A DNA stretch of 38,841 nucleotides from Lachnospiraceae bacterium. GTDB taxonomy: Bacteria > Bacillota > Clostridia > Lachnospirales > Lachnospiraceae. Below, piece after piece: positions 25,047-32,573 of this stretch. Made by a program: the position numbers and the translations under genes. The stretch is taken from NCBI GenBank assembly GCA_017455435.1, contig JAFTAU010000008.1, positions 1 to 38,841 on the forward strand, written 5' to 3'. A model generated the notes under the pieces. It was not told the origin of the DNA. It did no database searches and was given only the letters and a program-made list of their open reading frames with translations. Numbering within the stretch: position 1 is the first letter of the stretch; every line of letters starts with the position of its first letter.

Positions 25047-26086
25047 ACGATTATCCCGTCAGCGAAATTAAACCCTCAGACAAAAGAGGCCGCCTTCAGA
25101 TGACGAAGCTTCTGATAAATGCCGGAATAGAGACAGACGGAAATCTGGATCTGTCCCTGGGGCTGTTTGATGAGGATTACAATCTGGTCGCTACCGGCTC
25201 TTGCTTTAAAAACACTCTGCGCTGCATGGCCGTGGATCCGAAGCATCAGGGCGAGGGGCTTCTCAACCGCGTTGTGACGGAGCTCATATCCCGCCAGTAC
25301 GAGCGCGGAAACCGGGATTTGTTTTTATATACAAAATATGACTCCGCCAAAATGTTTGCGGATCTCGGTTTTTATGAAATAATCCGCGTTGACGGTAAGG
25401 TTGTATTTATGGAAAACCGAAGAGGCGGTTTTTCTTCCTACCTTGATGAACTTGCGAAGACGCGAACCGCGGGGAACAGCGCCGCTATAGTAATGAACGC
25501 GAACCCATTCACAAAGGGGCATAGATACCTGGTTGAAACTGCTGCTGCGGCGTGCGATACTCTGCACCTGTTTGTGGTTTCCGAGGATTCTTCGCTCGTG
25601 CCTTTTGACGTCAGATACAGGCTCGTAAAAGAGGGAACTGCAGACCTTGGAAACGTAATCCTCCATAAGACCGGCAGTTACATCATTTCAAACGCCACTT
25701 TCCCGTCATATTTTCTGAAGGATTCCGAGCTGGTAATCAAATCCCACGCAAGGCTTGACGCTGAAATATTCATAAAAATTGCCCGGGCGCTCGGCGTCAC
25801 AAGACGTTTTGTCGGCGAAGAGCCCTTCAGCAAGGTTACATTCCTTTACAATAAGGTTCTGAAAGAAATTCTTCCCGCCGGCGGAGTTGATCTGACAGAA
25901 ATTAAGCGCAAAACCTGCGAAGGTGAACCGATCAGCGCTTCCGCTGTCAGAAAAGCGCTCCAGACAGGCGATAAGGACATACTAAGAAAAATGCTGCCAG
26001 ATTCGTCATATGCGTATTTCACTTCCGAAGAAGCCCGTCCGGTAATCGAAAAAATCAAGGCAGCAAGTGAAGTTCTTCATTATTGA
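25043..26086 (+). CDS. citC: CitC-like ligase: GNAT domain plus cytidylyltransferase-like domain
   Basis: 347 residues, the normal length for [citrate (pro-3S)-lyase] ligase. An N-terminal GNAT-like domain (1-130, with MAVDPKHQGEGLLNRVVTEL) is followed by a nucleotidyltransferase fold with MNANPFTKGHRYLVE; the nucleotide-binding TKGH is at 157-160. CitC adenylates acetate and acetylates the prosthetic group of citrate lyase. No citrate lyase subunit (citDEF) or citX/citG gene is in the window, so the substrate here is open. The ATG overlaps the ABC-F stop codon (ATGA), which implies translational coupling. The gene ends exactly where rnhB ends on the other strand. Confidence 0.85.
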   Translation: MNDYPVSEIKPSDKRGRLQMTKLLINAGIETDGNLDLSLGLFDEDYNLVATGSCFKNTLRCMAVDPKHQGEGLLNRVVTELISRQYERGNRDLFLYTKYDSAKMFADLGFYEIIRVDGKVVFMENRRGGFSSYLDELAKTRTAGNSAAIVMNANPFTKGHRYLVETAAAACDTLHLFVVSEDSSLVPFDVRYRLVKEGTADLGNVILHKTGSYIISNATFPSYFLKDSELVIKSHARLDAEIFIKIARALGVTRRFVGEEPFSKVTFLYNKVLKEILPAGGVDLTEIKRKTCEGEPISASAVRKALQTGDKDILRKMLPDSSYAYFTSEEARPVIEKIKAASEVLHY

Positions 26087-26725
26087 TTAATCAGAAACAA
26101 AGTTTTTGATGAAGGTCCTGCGATGGATTTCGCAAGGGCCTATTGTTTTTATGGCGTTAATATGCTCCGCGGTTCCGTAGCCCTTGTGTCTGGCAAAGCC
26201 GTATCCGGGATACTGCTCGTCATATTCAAGCATCATTCTGTCACGCGTGACCTTTGCAAGAACGCTCGCCGCGGCAATGCTGACACTCTTTGCGTCACCC
26301 TTTACAATGGGAACCTGTCTCAGGTCGAGCTCCGGTATCCTGACTGCATCATTCAGTAGTATATCGGGAGTTACGCTGAGCTGGGAAACGGCGATGCGCA
26401 TGGCCTTGTACGTGGCTTGAAGTATATTCAATTCATCTATATCTTTTTCGGAGACAATTCCGATGCCGTACGAGAAAGCTTTTGCTTTGATTTCGTCAAA
26501 AAGATTTTCGCGGCGTTTTTCAGACAGCTTTTTGGAATCGTTTAAAAAAAGAATGGTCGCATCCTTTGGCAGTATACACGCAGCGGCCACCACCGGGCCT
26601 GCCAGCGGCCCTCTCCCGGCCTCATCAATTCCGCATATATAGGTCAGTTCGCTGTACTTGTTTTCATACAGTTTCATTCCCTCGAGACGCGCCAGCTCTT
26701 TTTCAAGATTGAATTTTGCCGCCAT
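26087..26725 (-). CDS. rnhB: Ribonuclease HII
   Basis: 212 residues from the ATG at 26725, chosen because GAGGAG lies directly before it. The frame is open further upstream, but that part overlaps yraN. Catalytic residues are visible: D34-E35 in [14 protein letters not shown]126 in LLNDAVRI and D162 in [21 protein letters not shown] and the C-terminal [10 protein letters not shown] also match. RNase HII removes ribonucleotides from DNA. It converges on citC with no spacer between stop codons, and its last codons contain the plus-strand terminator. yraN precedes it by 13 bases. Confidence 0.95.
   Translation of the reverse strand: MAAKFNLEKELARLEGMKLYENKYSELTYICGIDEAGRGPLAGPVVAAACILPKDATILFLNDSKKLSEKRRENLFDEIKAKAFSYGIGIVSEKDIDELNILQATYKAMRIAVSQLSVTPDILLNDAVRIPELDLRQVPIVKGDAKSVSIAAASVLAKVTRDRMMLEYDEQYPGYGFARHKGYGTAEHINAIKTIGPCEIHRRTFIKNFVSD
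26113..26150 (+). terminator. Plus-strand terminator for ABC-F/citC inside the rnhB coding end
   Basis: AGGTCCTGCGA pairs with TCGCAAGGGCCT (one bulged base, one G-U pair) around a 6-base loop. ATTGTTTTT follows. It begins 27 bases behind the citC stop codon and lies wholly within rnhB, over the codons for [10 protein letters not shown]. No other stop signal exists between these convergent genes. Confidence 0.7.
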
Positions 26726-26738
26726 ATTCTCCTCGCTT

Positions 26739-27089
26739 TCAGCCGGTAAAGGCGTTTTTGTAGTATCTGATGGTATAATCCGGGTAGACCGCCGCGACGT
26801 CAAATCTGATAGACGTGTCGGGCGATATGCCGTTTTTTGTCAGGAAATATTTCGCAGTTTTAAGTATAGTCCTTTGCTTTGAAGCAGAAACCGCTTCCTC
26901 GGGATATCCGGATGAATTTGTGCTGCGGTACTTCACCTCGATAAACGCCAGGTACTCTCCGTCTCTCGCAATAATATCTATCTCGCCAAATCTGCCGCGG
27001 AAGTTATTTGCGACAATTTCAAAGCCCTGCGCGGCGAGATGCTGCTTAACCAGAGTCTCGTAATAACCGCCGGTTTTACGCTTGTTCAT
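26739..27089 (-). CDS. yraN: UPF0102 protein YraN (putative endonuclease)
   Basis: 116 residues from ATG 27089, which has AAAGG seven bases upstream; an open frame of 26 more codons runs into rbgA and is not family-like. The Holliday-resolvase-like PD-(D/E)XK core shows in [22 protein letters not shown]. The block [26 protein letters not shown] is the usual N-terminus. Function is not established; the nuclease fold and the frequent neighbour rnhB suggest DNA metabolism. The gene overlaps the rbgA end by 14 bases. Confidence 0.9.
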   Translation of the reverse strand: MNKRKTGGYYETLVKQHLAAQGFEIVANNFRGRFGEIDIIARDGEYLAFIEVKYRSTNSSGYPEEAVSASKQRTILKTAKYFLTKNGISPDTSIRFDVAAVYPDYTIRYYKNAFTG

Positions 27090-27945
27090 AAGGCGGCCTT
27101 TCAAAGGATATTCTGCCGATTTTAGCTGCACGAAGGTCTGACAAAAACAGTTTAGCCGCGCGGTCAAGGTCTGGCTCGGCGCCTGTCTTTAACAAATTGC
27201 GGGCCGAAGCAATGCCTGCCAGCACCTCATACGGCGCACAGCTTTCATTTATGCCGTAACAGCCGCCGACAGCGCACGGATAATTATTTACAAGATATTC
27301 TATACCTTTGCACGCCAACTCCGAAAGCTCGATGATATTATCATTTATCGAGCCTATCAGCGCCAGTTTTATTCCAACGGAAGGATCGTCGAATTTGGGC
27401 CAGAGAACGCCTGGCGTATCCAAAAGTTCCACGCCGCCCATGACCTTTATCCACTGCTTGCCCTTCGTTACACCGGGCTTGTCTCCGGTTTTCGCGGCGG
27501 ATTTCTTCGCAAGAGTGTTTATCAGAGTGGATTTGCCTACATTGGGAATGCCGGCAATCATTATGCGCAGCGGTCTGTTAAGAATGCCGCGTTTTTTGTC
27601 GCGCTCTCTTTTTTCGGCGAAGGCTTTTTTGACAGCGTCCTCTATCTGCTTTTTATCATTTGATTTGCGACTGTCGGTAACAATCACGTCCACGCCGCGG
27701 CTTTTGTAATAGCTGGACCAGAGCGTTGTGACGCTCTCATCTGCGAGGTCAGCCTTGTTCAAAATCAGAATGCGCTTTTTGCCGTTGCAAAGCGCCGCTA
27801 TGTCGGGGTTTTCGGACGAAACCGGCGCTCTGGCGTCCACCAGCTCGATAATCAGATCCACGAGTCTGATGTCCTCCTTCATGGAGCGCATCGCCTTTGT
27901 CATATGCCCGGGATACCAGTTTATAATAAGGTCTTTATTGTCCAT
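27076..27945 (-). CDS. rbgA: Ribosome biogenesis GTPase RbgA (YlqF)
   Basis: 289 residues. It is a circularly permuted GTPase: the G4 motif NKAD (63-66) comes before G1 GIPNVGKST (132-140), and G3 DTPGVLWPK follows. The N-terminal INWYPGHMTKAMR is diagnostic. RbgA is required for late assembly of the 50S subunit in Bacillus. It sits in the conserved rplS-(lepB)-ylqF-rnhB order and starts three bases after lepB. Confidence 0.96.
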   Translation of the reverse strand: MDNKDLIINWYPGHMTKAMRSMKEDIRLVDLIIELVDARAPVSSENPDIAALCNGKKRILILNKADLADESVTTLWSSYYKSRGVDVIVTDSRKSNDKKQIEDAVKKAFAEKRERDKKRGILNRPLRIMIAGIPNVGKSTLINTLAKKSAAKTGDKPGVTKGKQWIKVMGGVELLDTPGVLWPKFDDPSVGIKLALIGSINDNIIELSELACKGIEYLVNNYPCAVGGCYGINESCAPYEVLAGIASARNLLKTGAEPDLDRAAKLFLSDLRAAKIGRISFERPPYEQA

Positions 27946-27948
27946 TTT

Positions 27949-28488
27949 TTAATCTCCCGAAACAAAACCTATCGCGGAAAAAGGCGCGATTCTGAACCAT
28001 ACACGACCGTCTATGCTGCTCCTTTTGACATTGCCTACTGAAGAAAACCTGCTGTCATCGCTGCCTGTGGAATTGTCGCCAAGTACAAAATATTCATCGT
28101 CGCTGAGCCTGATTCCGTTTTCAGCAAGCCCGGCAAAGGTGTAATCTCCGATGCCCTCAGGCATTTCCAATAAAGAATCATCTATATAAATCTTCCCGCT
28201 GCTGATGCGGATGCTTTCTCCCGGAAGGGCAATCACGCGTTTTATGGAGCTTATGCCGTTATCGTTTTCAAAGCATATGATATCAAATCTGTCTACAGAC
28301 GTAAAACTGTAACAAAGGCGGTCGATAAGAACGGTATCTCCTTTGTTGACGACCTCCGACATGGAATTATTGTCCACGCTCACTCTGCCAAAAAAACTCT
28401 GCACGATAAAAACAGCCAGCAAAACCGCAGCGATGATGCCTATCGCAAATCTGATTATTTCTGAAATTGTGCGGAAAGATGTATTCAT
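27949..28488 (-). CDS. lepB: Signal peptidase I
   Basis: 179 residues. One N-terminal membrane segment (about 12-33) is followed by the periplasmic-side catalytic domain. The serine is S42 in DNNSMSEVVNKGD, and the general base is K83 in SSIKRVIALPGE. FVLGDNSTGSDDSRF is the family box. The usual PTL after SM is replaced by SEVV, a mild divergence. The enzyme removes signal peptides of secreted proteins, complementing Ffh and YlxM from the neighbouring operon. No ribosome site is visible before the ATG, and a terminator ends about 12 bases upstream, so expression may be weak or come from readthrough. Confidence 0.93.
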   Translation of the reverse strand: MNTSFRTISEIIRFAIGIIAAVLLAVFIVQSFFGRVSVDNNSMSEVVNKGDTVLIDRLCYSFTSVDRFDIICFENDNGISSIKRVIALPGESIRISSGKIYIDDSLLEMPEGIGDYTFAGLAENGIRLSDDEYFVLGDNSTGSDDSRFSSVGNVKRSSIDGRVWFRIAPFSAIGFVSGD

Positions 28489-28499
28489 ATCATAAAATA

Positions 28500-28526
28500 A
28501 AGAAAAAAGGACGAGTGCCGTCCTTT
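28500..28526 (-). terminator. Rho-independent terminator behind rplS
   Basis: Minus-strand RNA: AAAGGACG, loop GCACU, CGUCCUUU, then UUUCUUUAUUUU. A perfect 8-bp stem starts 18 bases after the rplS stop codon. It separates rplS from lepB, or attenuates between them. Confidence 0.88.
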
Positions 28527-28544
28527 CCTCTGAAGCAGATATAG

Positions 28545-28889
28545 TTATCTGACAACTTCTTTGACTTTAGCAGCCTTACCGACTCTGTCACGGAGATAGT
28601 TGAGCTTTGCTCTTCTGACTTTACCGGAGCGAACGACTTCGATCTTGTCGATAACAGGCGAATGAAGCGGCCAGGTCTTTTCTACTCCGACTCCGTTTGA
28701 GGTCTTGCGGACCGTAAACGTCTCTCTTGCGCCGCCGCCCTGTCTCTTGAGAACAGTGCCCTCAAAGACCTGGATACGCTCGCGGTTGCCTTCTTTGATT
28801 TTAGCGTGGACCCTGACGGTGTCACCTACGTTAAAATCAGCAAGCTCTCTCAGCTGCGCGTCTTCGATTTTTTTGATAATCTCGTTCAT
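28545..28889 (-). CDS. rplS: 50S ribosomal protein L19
   Basis: 114 residues, the usual length. [20 protein letters not shown] and [20 protein letters not shown] are typical, and [20 protein letters not shown] closes the protein. L19 lies at the 30S-50S interface. The AGGAGG site is 7 bases before the ATG. It has a separate promoter and a structured leader of about 80 bases behind trmD, and a terminator after the gene. It therefore looks like its own transcription unit, although it sits within the rpsP-rimM-trmD-rplS order. Confidence 0.97.
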   Translation of the reverse strand: MNEIIKKIEDAQLRELADFNVGDTVRVHAKIKEGNRERIQVFEGTVLKRQGGGARETFTVRKTSNGVGVEKTWPLHSPVIDKIEVVRSGKVRRAKLNYLRDRVGKAAKVKEVVR

Positions 28890-28969
28890 GATTTATCCTC
28901 CTGTACAAGACGTCCATAACCGCTGGCAAACCGACTGGTACACGGCAGAGGGCCATCCTTGTTTCGCAA
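28890..28969 (-). promoter_or_regulatory. Structured 5' leader of rplS, candidate L19 leader
   Basis: Two paired regions are visible in the leader RNA. ACAAG (28958-28962) pairs with CUUGU (28905-28909), and AUGGCC (28951-28956) pairs with GGUUAU (28916-28921). They enclose an inner region of about 30 bases. The AGGAGG site lies directly after the outer stem. An autoregulatory L19 leader RNA is known in Bacillota; whether this fits that family needs a covariance search. Confidence 0.5.
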
Positions 28970-28975
28970 ATAGGT

Positions 28976-29004
28976 ACTTTATCATAATGCGGCGTTATTT
29001 GCAA
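28976..29004 (-). promoter_or_regulatory. Candidate promoter of rplS
   Basis: Minus strand: TTGCAA at 28999-29004, a 17-base spacer and TAAAGT at 28976-28981, with an upstream TG giving the extended form TGATAAAGT. A perfect TTGACA at 29023-29028 has no partner -10 and is ignored. Confidence 0.5.
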
Positions 29005-29038
29005 GCAATATTTTTAACCGCCTGTCAATAAAAAACGG

Positions 29039-29743
29039 TTATTCTTTATAAAGAAGGTCAGGGCGGCGCTCGCGGGTGCGCTCTATGGATTTTTCACGCC
29101 GCCATTTTGCAATCAATGCGTGATTGCCGGACAGCAGCACTTCCGGAACGGGCATGCCTTCGTATACTGCGGGGCGGGTGTACTGAGGGTACTCGAGCAG
29201 TCCGCCCGGGTACTCGGCGTCCTCGGAAAAGGACTCTTCAACACCGGATTCATCATTTGAAAGCACGCCGGGAAAATTCCTGGAAATCGCATCCACCATT
29301 ACCATAACCGGCAGTTCGCCGCCGGTCAGGACGTAGTCTCCTATAGAAACATTGTCGGTGACAATTTTCTGGAGAATACGCTCGTCCACACCCTCGTAAT
29401 GTCCGCAGAGAAAGACAATATCGTCTTCGGAAGCCAGCTCACGAGCAAGCTTTTGATCAAAAACTCTGCCTGACGGCGTGACATATATCACGCGGTGGCT
29501 GCCTGGTATAGATTCTTTGATATGGGCATAGGCTCTGTCAATCGGCTCAGCCTGCATGACCATGCCGGCGCCTCCGCCGAAAGGGTAATCGTCTACGCGG
29601 CGTTTTCGCTCCGGCGCAGCAAAGTCCCTGATATTCACGAGATTTATATTGATAAGTCCGGCGCTTCTGGCTCTGCCTATTATACTTTCGTTAAAACAGG
29701 CGTCCATCATTTCCGGAAACAATGTCATAATGTGATAATTCAT
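29039..29743 (-). CDS. trmD: tRNA (guanine37-N1)-methyltransferase TrmD
   Basis: 234 residues. [20 protein letters not shown] is the usual start. [20 protein letters not shown] and [14 protein letters not shown] form the trefoil-knot SAM site, and [20 protein letters not shown] follows. TrmD methylates G37 of tRNAs and prevents +1 frameshifting. It starts eight bases after rimM and ends where the rplS promoter region begins. Confidence 0.97.
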   Translation of the reverse strand: MNYHIMTLFPEMMDACFNESIIGRARSAGLININLVNIRDFAAPERKRRVDDYPFGGGAGMVMQAEPIDRAYAHIKESIPGSHRVIYVTPSGRVFDQKLARELASEDDIVFLCGHYEGVDERILQKIVTDNVSIGDYVLTGGELPVMVMVDAISRNFPGVLSNDESGVEESFSEDAEYPGGLLEYPQYTRPAVYEGMPVPEVLLSGNHALIAKWRREKSIERTRERRPDLLYKE

Positions 29744-29751
29744 TAAGCCAC

Positions 29752-30264
29752 CTACAGGTCAAGAAGTCCGTCCATAATGTGCACACGGACAAAGCCGCGT
29801 TCTATATCAATGTCCAGTATACACTCCGGGATTGAGGGAAAGAGATATTCGCGACCATCGGCGTCTATAACGTATACATCGTTCGCACCGGTCTGGAGGA
29901 TATCTTTTACCGTGCCGAAGTTCTCTCCGCTATCGGTAAAAACGTTCAGACCGATAAGGTCCGCAATATAGTGCTCGTCCTCCTCCAAAGGCACGGCGTT
30001 TTCCCTGGACACATAGATATCGCAGTTTATGTACTGCATTGCCTCATCTATTGAACTTGTGATGTCTGTCGCAAGGATAACCATATTTTTGAAATATTTG
30101 ACGCCTTTTACGTTAAATTCAACACGACCGTTTTTCGTTTCGAGAAAAGCGGACTTTAAGCTGTCATACCTGCGTGCGTCATCGGTGGTCGGAAAAACCT
30201 TAAACTCTCCCTTTATACCGTGCGTGCCTGTTATTACTCCGATTCTGAAAAATTCATTAATCAT
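29752..30264 (-). CDS. rimM: Ribosome maturation factor RimM
   Basis: 170 residues from ATG 30264, giving [20 protein letters not shown], the normal RimM start. The frame is open 12 codons further to a TTG at 30300, but that extension (RGCFLRPRVFL) is not family-like. The N-terminal RimM domain and a C-terminal PRC-barrel (about 95-165, with [20 protein letters not shown]) are visible. RimM binds S19 and helps mature the 30S subunit. No good ribosome site precedes the ATG, and a GC-rich hairpin lies just upstream, so translation may depend on coupling to khpA. Confidence 0.93.
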   Translation of the reverse strand: MINEFFRIGVITGTHGIKGEFKVFPTTDDARRYDSLKSAFLETKNGRVEFNVKGVKYFKNMVILATDITSSIDEAMQYINCDIYVSRENAVPLEEDEHYIADLIGLNVFTDSGENFGTVKDILQTGANDVYVIDADGREYLFPSIPECILDIDIERGFVRVHIMDGLLDL

Positions 30265-30275
30265 AAGAAAGACCC

Positions 30276-30296
30276 GGGGCCGCAAAAAGCAGCCCC
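30276..30296 (-). promoter_or_regulatory. GC-rich hairpin between khpA and rimM
   Basis: GGGGC and GCCCC, with one internal mismatch, a further GC pair and a short U/A-rich loop, form a stable hairpin 12 bases before the rimM ATG. No U-run follows. It could reduce rimM translation or mark an RNA processing site. Confidence 0.5.
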
Positions 30297-30303
30297 GCAA
30301 AAC

Positions 30304-30534
30304 TCACTCGATAATATCGAGCACGACTCTTTTTTCTTCTTTTGTGGCGGCGGCCTTAAGGACGCTGCGGATAGCCTTTGCAATGCGTCCCTGCTTTCCG
30401 ATTACCTTGCCCATATCGGCAGGTGCCACTGTAAGAGTCAGAATTATTTCATCGTCTTTAACCTGTTCCGCAACCACTACGGCGTCCGGATCGTTCACCA
30501 GAGCCTTTGCGATTACTTCTACCAATTTCTTCAT
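30304..30534 (-). CDS. khpA: KH-domain RNA-binding protein KhpA (YlqC)
   Basis: 76 residues from ATG 30534. A GTG two codons earlier is part of the ribosome site GGAGGTG, so the ATG is preferred. The KH motif is MGKVIGKQGRIAKAIRSVLKAA, with the GXXG loop GKQG. In Bacillota this small protein lies between rpsP and rimM and works with KhpB in RNA binding and cell-size control. It follows rpsP by 12 bases. Confidence 0.94.
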   Translation of the reverse strand: MKKLVEVIAKALVNDPDAVVVAEQVKDDEIILTLTVAPADMGKVIGKQGRIAKAIRSVLKAAATKEEKRVVLDIIE

Positions 30535-30546
30535 AAACACCTCCGA

Positions 30547-30789
30547 TTATTCGAGACCGGCGATCTTGAGAAGCTTGGCAACGGTTTCGGTAGGCTTTGC
30601 GCCGTCAGCAATCCATTTAGAAGCCTTTTCAGTGTCGATTTTAATCTCGCTGGGCTCCCTGTTGGGATCGTAGTAGCCGATTTCTTCGATGAAACGGCCA
30701 TCTCTGGGTGAACGGGAATCAGCAACAACTACTCTGTAAAAAGGTGCCTTCTTCTGTCCCATCCTTCTGAGACGAATCTTTACTGCCAT
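30547..30789 (-). CDS. rpsP: 30S ribosomal protein S16
   Basis: 80 residues. [20 protein letters not shown] and [20 protein letters not shown] are the standard S16 start, and [20 protein letters not shown] is the usual end. The AGGAGG site is 8 bases before the ATG. S16 stabilises the 5' domain of 16S rRNA in 30S assembly. It follows ffh by 25 bases, in the ffh-rpsP-khpA-rimM-trmD order typical of Bacillota. Confidence 0.98.
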   Translation of the reverse strand: MAVKIRLRRMGQKKAPFYRVVVADSRSPRDGRFIEEIGYYDPNREPSEIKIDTEKASKWIADGAKPTETVAKLLKIAGLE

Positions 30790-30814
30790 GATATTACCTC
30801 CTTATATGCTTTTA

Positions 30815-32152
30815 TCAGAAAGGAAATCTAAAGCCTCCGCGGCCTTTCTTTCCCATCATAGACGACATTTGTTTCATCATTTTTTTGGACTGCTCAAATT
30901 GCTTGCAGAATTTATTTACCTCTGAAATATCCACGCCAGCGCCCCTGGCTATGCGGTTTTTGCGGGATGGATTGATAACGTCGGGGTGGCTGCGCTCGTA
31001 AAGCGTCATCGATCTGATTATGGCTTCGGTTCTTCCGAGTGCTTTGTCATCGGGCATTTCGACGTTTTTGAGCTTGTTTCCCATGCCGGGAAGCATACCG
31101 AGAAGATCTCCGATGTTTCCCATCTTGCGCAGATTGGCAAGCTGATCAAGGTAGTCGTTGAAATCAAATTCGGCCTTGGCCATTTTTGAGGCCATAACCT
31201 TTGCCTGCTCTTCGTCATAGGCGGCCTCAGCCTTTTCGATAAGAGTGAGGACATCTCCCATTCCCAGTATACGCGAGGCCATCCTGTCGGGATAAAACTG
31301 TTCGAGATTTTCGGGTTTTTCTCCCATGCCCACGAAGTAGACGGGCTTTCCGGTGACGGATACAATAGAGAGCGCCGCGCCTCCGCGGGTATCACCGTCG
31401 AGCTTTGTAATGATAACACCGTCAATGCCGATTTCCGAGTCAAAGGTCTGCGCCACGTTTACGGCGTCCTGACCGGTCATGGCGTCCACGACAAGCAGCG
31501 TGCAGGTTATGTCAACCGATGAGCGGACGGATTTGAGCTCGTCCATCATTTCTTCATCTATATGAAGCCTGCCGGCAGTGTCAAGTATGACAAAATCCAT
31601 TCCGGACCTGCGGGCGTGCTCAATGGCGGCTTTGGCGATATTAGCGGGCGAAATCTCCGTGCCCATTGAAAAGACCTCTATGCCGAGCTTTGAGCCGTTC
31701 ACGCGGAGCTGCTCAATAGCGGCGGGTCTGTGAACGTCCAGCGCGGCCAGAAGCGGCTTTCTGCCTGAAGATCTGTATTTTGCCGCGAGCTTTGCAGCCG
31801 TGGTGGTTTTTCCTGCGCCCTGCAGTCCGCAAAGCATGATTACGGATATTTCTCCCGACGGACGAAGCTGCAGTTCTTTTGTCTCGCCGCCCATCAGAGC
31901 GGTCAGCTCTTCATTAACAATCTTGATGACCTGCTGTGCGGGTGTCAGGCTCTGCAGTACGTCTGTTCCGACGGCGCGTTCCTCTATGGAACGGGTAAAC
32001 TGCTTTACGACTTTAAAATTGACGTCAGCCTCAAGAAGAGCCATTTTGACTTCTTTAAGAGCGGCCTTGACGTCAGCCTCGCTCAGGCGTCCTTTGCCGC
32101 GGAGAGCTTTGAATATATTCTGTAATTTGTCGGATAAGCTTTCAAATGCCAT
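30815..32152 (-). CDS. ffh: Signal recognition particle protein Ffh
   Basis: 445 residues. The N domain is followed by the G domain with GLQGAGKTTTAAKLA, DTAGRLHID and ITKLDGDTRGGAALS. The methionine-rich M domain ends KMMKQMSSMMGKKGRGGFRF and holds the signal-sequence groove and SRP RNA site (NPSRKNRIARGAGVDISEV). Ffh with SRP RNA targets ribosomes making membrane proteins to FtsY. The ATG overlaps the ylxM stop codon by one base (TAATG). Confidence 0.97.
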   Translation of the reverse strand: MAFESLSDKLQNIFKALRGKGRLSEADVKAALKEVKMALLEADVNFKVVKQFTRSIEERAVGTDVLQSLTPAQQVIKIVNEELTALMGGETKELQLRPSGEISVIMLCGLQGAGKTTTAAKLAAKYRSSGRKPLLAALDVHRPAAIEQLRVNGSKLGIEVFSMGTEISPANIAKAAIEHARRSGMDFVILDTAGRLHIDEEMMDELKSVRSSVDITCTLLVVDAMTGQDAVNVAQTFDSEIGIDGVIITKLDGDTRGGAALSIVSVTGKPVYFVGMGEKPENLEQFYPDRMASRILGMGDVLTLIEKAEAAYDEEQAKVMASKMAKAEFDFNDYLDQLANLRKMGNIGDLLGMLPGMGNKLKNVEMPDDKALGRTEAIIRSMTLYERSHPDVINPSRKNRIARGAGVDISEVNKFCKQFEQSKKMMKQMSSMMGKKGRGGFRFPF

Positions 32153-32487
32153 TATATGCCAAGTATTTCCTTTATTTGACTGATGTATGCTGTGACGCGA
32201 CCGGCGGTCAAATCTCCCTGCACTTCTATTTCGGAAAGAACCTTCTTAAGCTGCTCGCATTTTTCTACAAGGCCGAGCTTTGACTCGTATTCCGAGAGCG
32301 CGGCGTTTGTGCGCTTTATGCTGTCGTATACGCCCTGACGGGAAATGCCTTCTTCCTCAGCGGTCTCGGTCAGAGAATAATCCTCGAACAAAACCTTCTC
32401 GTAAATCTTTCTCTGCTGGGGAGTCAAAAGCTCTCCGTAGTAATCATACAGCAAAGTCTGTTTTAATAAATCTTCTACTTTGTTCAT
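32152..32487 (-). CDS. ylxM: UPF0122 helix-turn-helix protein YlxM
   Basis: 111 residues from ATG 32487. A TTG three codons earlier is only two bases from AGGAG and is less likely. The sigma-70 region-4-like helix-turn-helix is LTPQQRKIYEKVLFEDYSLT followed by EEGISRQGVYDSIKRT. YlxM is encoded before ffh in nearly all Bacillota. In some streptococci it modulates SRP activity. The HTH fold also leaves room for DNA binding, and the promoter region has striking symmetry. It is the first gene of the ylxM-ffh-rpsP-khpA-rimM-trmD unit. Confidence 0.93.
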   Translation of the reverse strand: MNKVEDLLKQTLLYDYYGELLTPQQRKIYEKVLFEDYSLTETAEEEGISRQGVYDSIKRTNAALSEYESKLGLVEKCEQLKKVLSEIEVQGDLTAGRVTAYISQIKEILGI

Positions 32488-32563
32488 GTAAAGCAAAACT
32501 CCTTTACAAGGCTATGTGATGATAAACCATGCAAAGGAGTTTGTCAAGTGCTTTTGCTTTACA
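32487..32563. repeat. Nested inverted repeats enclosing the ylxM promoter and start site
   Basis: Outer arms of 12 bp are perfect: TGTAAAGCAAAA (32487-32498) and TTTTGCTTTACA (32552-32563). Inner arms of 10 bp are also perfect: AAACTCCTTT (32496-32505) and AAAGGAGTTT (32533-32542). The motif TGTAAAG occurs once more as the partner in a 7-bp hairpin (32487-32493 with 32502-32508). That hairpin covers the ribosome site and the A of the ylxM start codon. Confidence 0.9.
32519..32547 (-). promoter_or_regulatory. Sigma-A promoter of the ylxM-ffh operon
   Basis: Minus strand: a perfect TTGACA at 32542-32547, a 17-base spacer and TATCAT at 32519-32524. The predicted start is near 32512, about 25 bases before the ATG. 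The -10 lies at the centre of the nested inverted repeats. Confidence 0.88.
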
Positions 32564-32573
32564 AATATATTTA

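Noticed and set aside
26726..26803. 26-codon N-terminal extension of rnhB
   Set aside because: It overlaps the 3' end of yraN, and a GAGGAG site directly precedes the internal ATG at 26725.
27090..27167. 26-codon N-terminal extension of yraN
   Set aside because: It lies within rbgA and is not similar to the YraN start; AAAGG precedes the ATG at 27089.
29023..29028. Perfect TTGACA behind trmD as the rplS -35 box
   Set aside because: No -10-like hexamer occurs 15-19 bases downstream; the pair TTGCAA/TAAAGT fits better.
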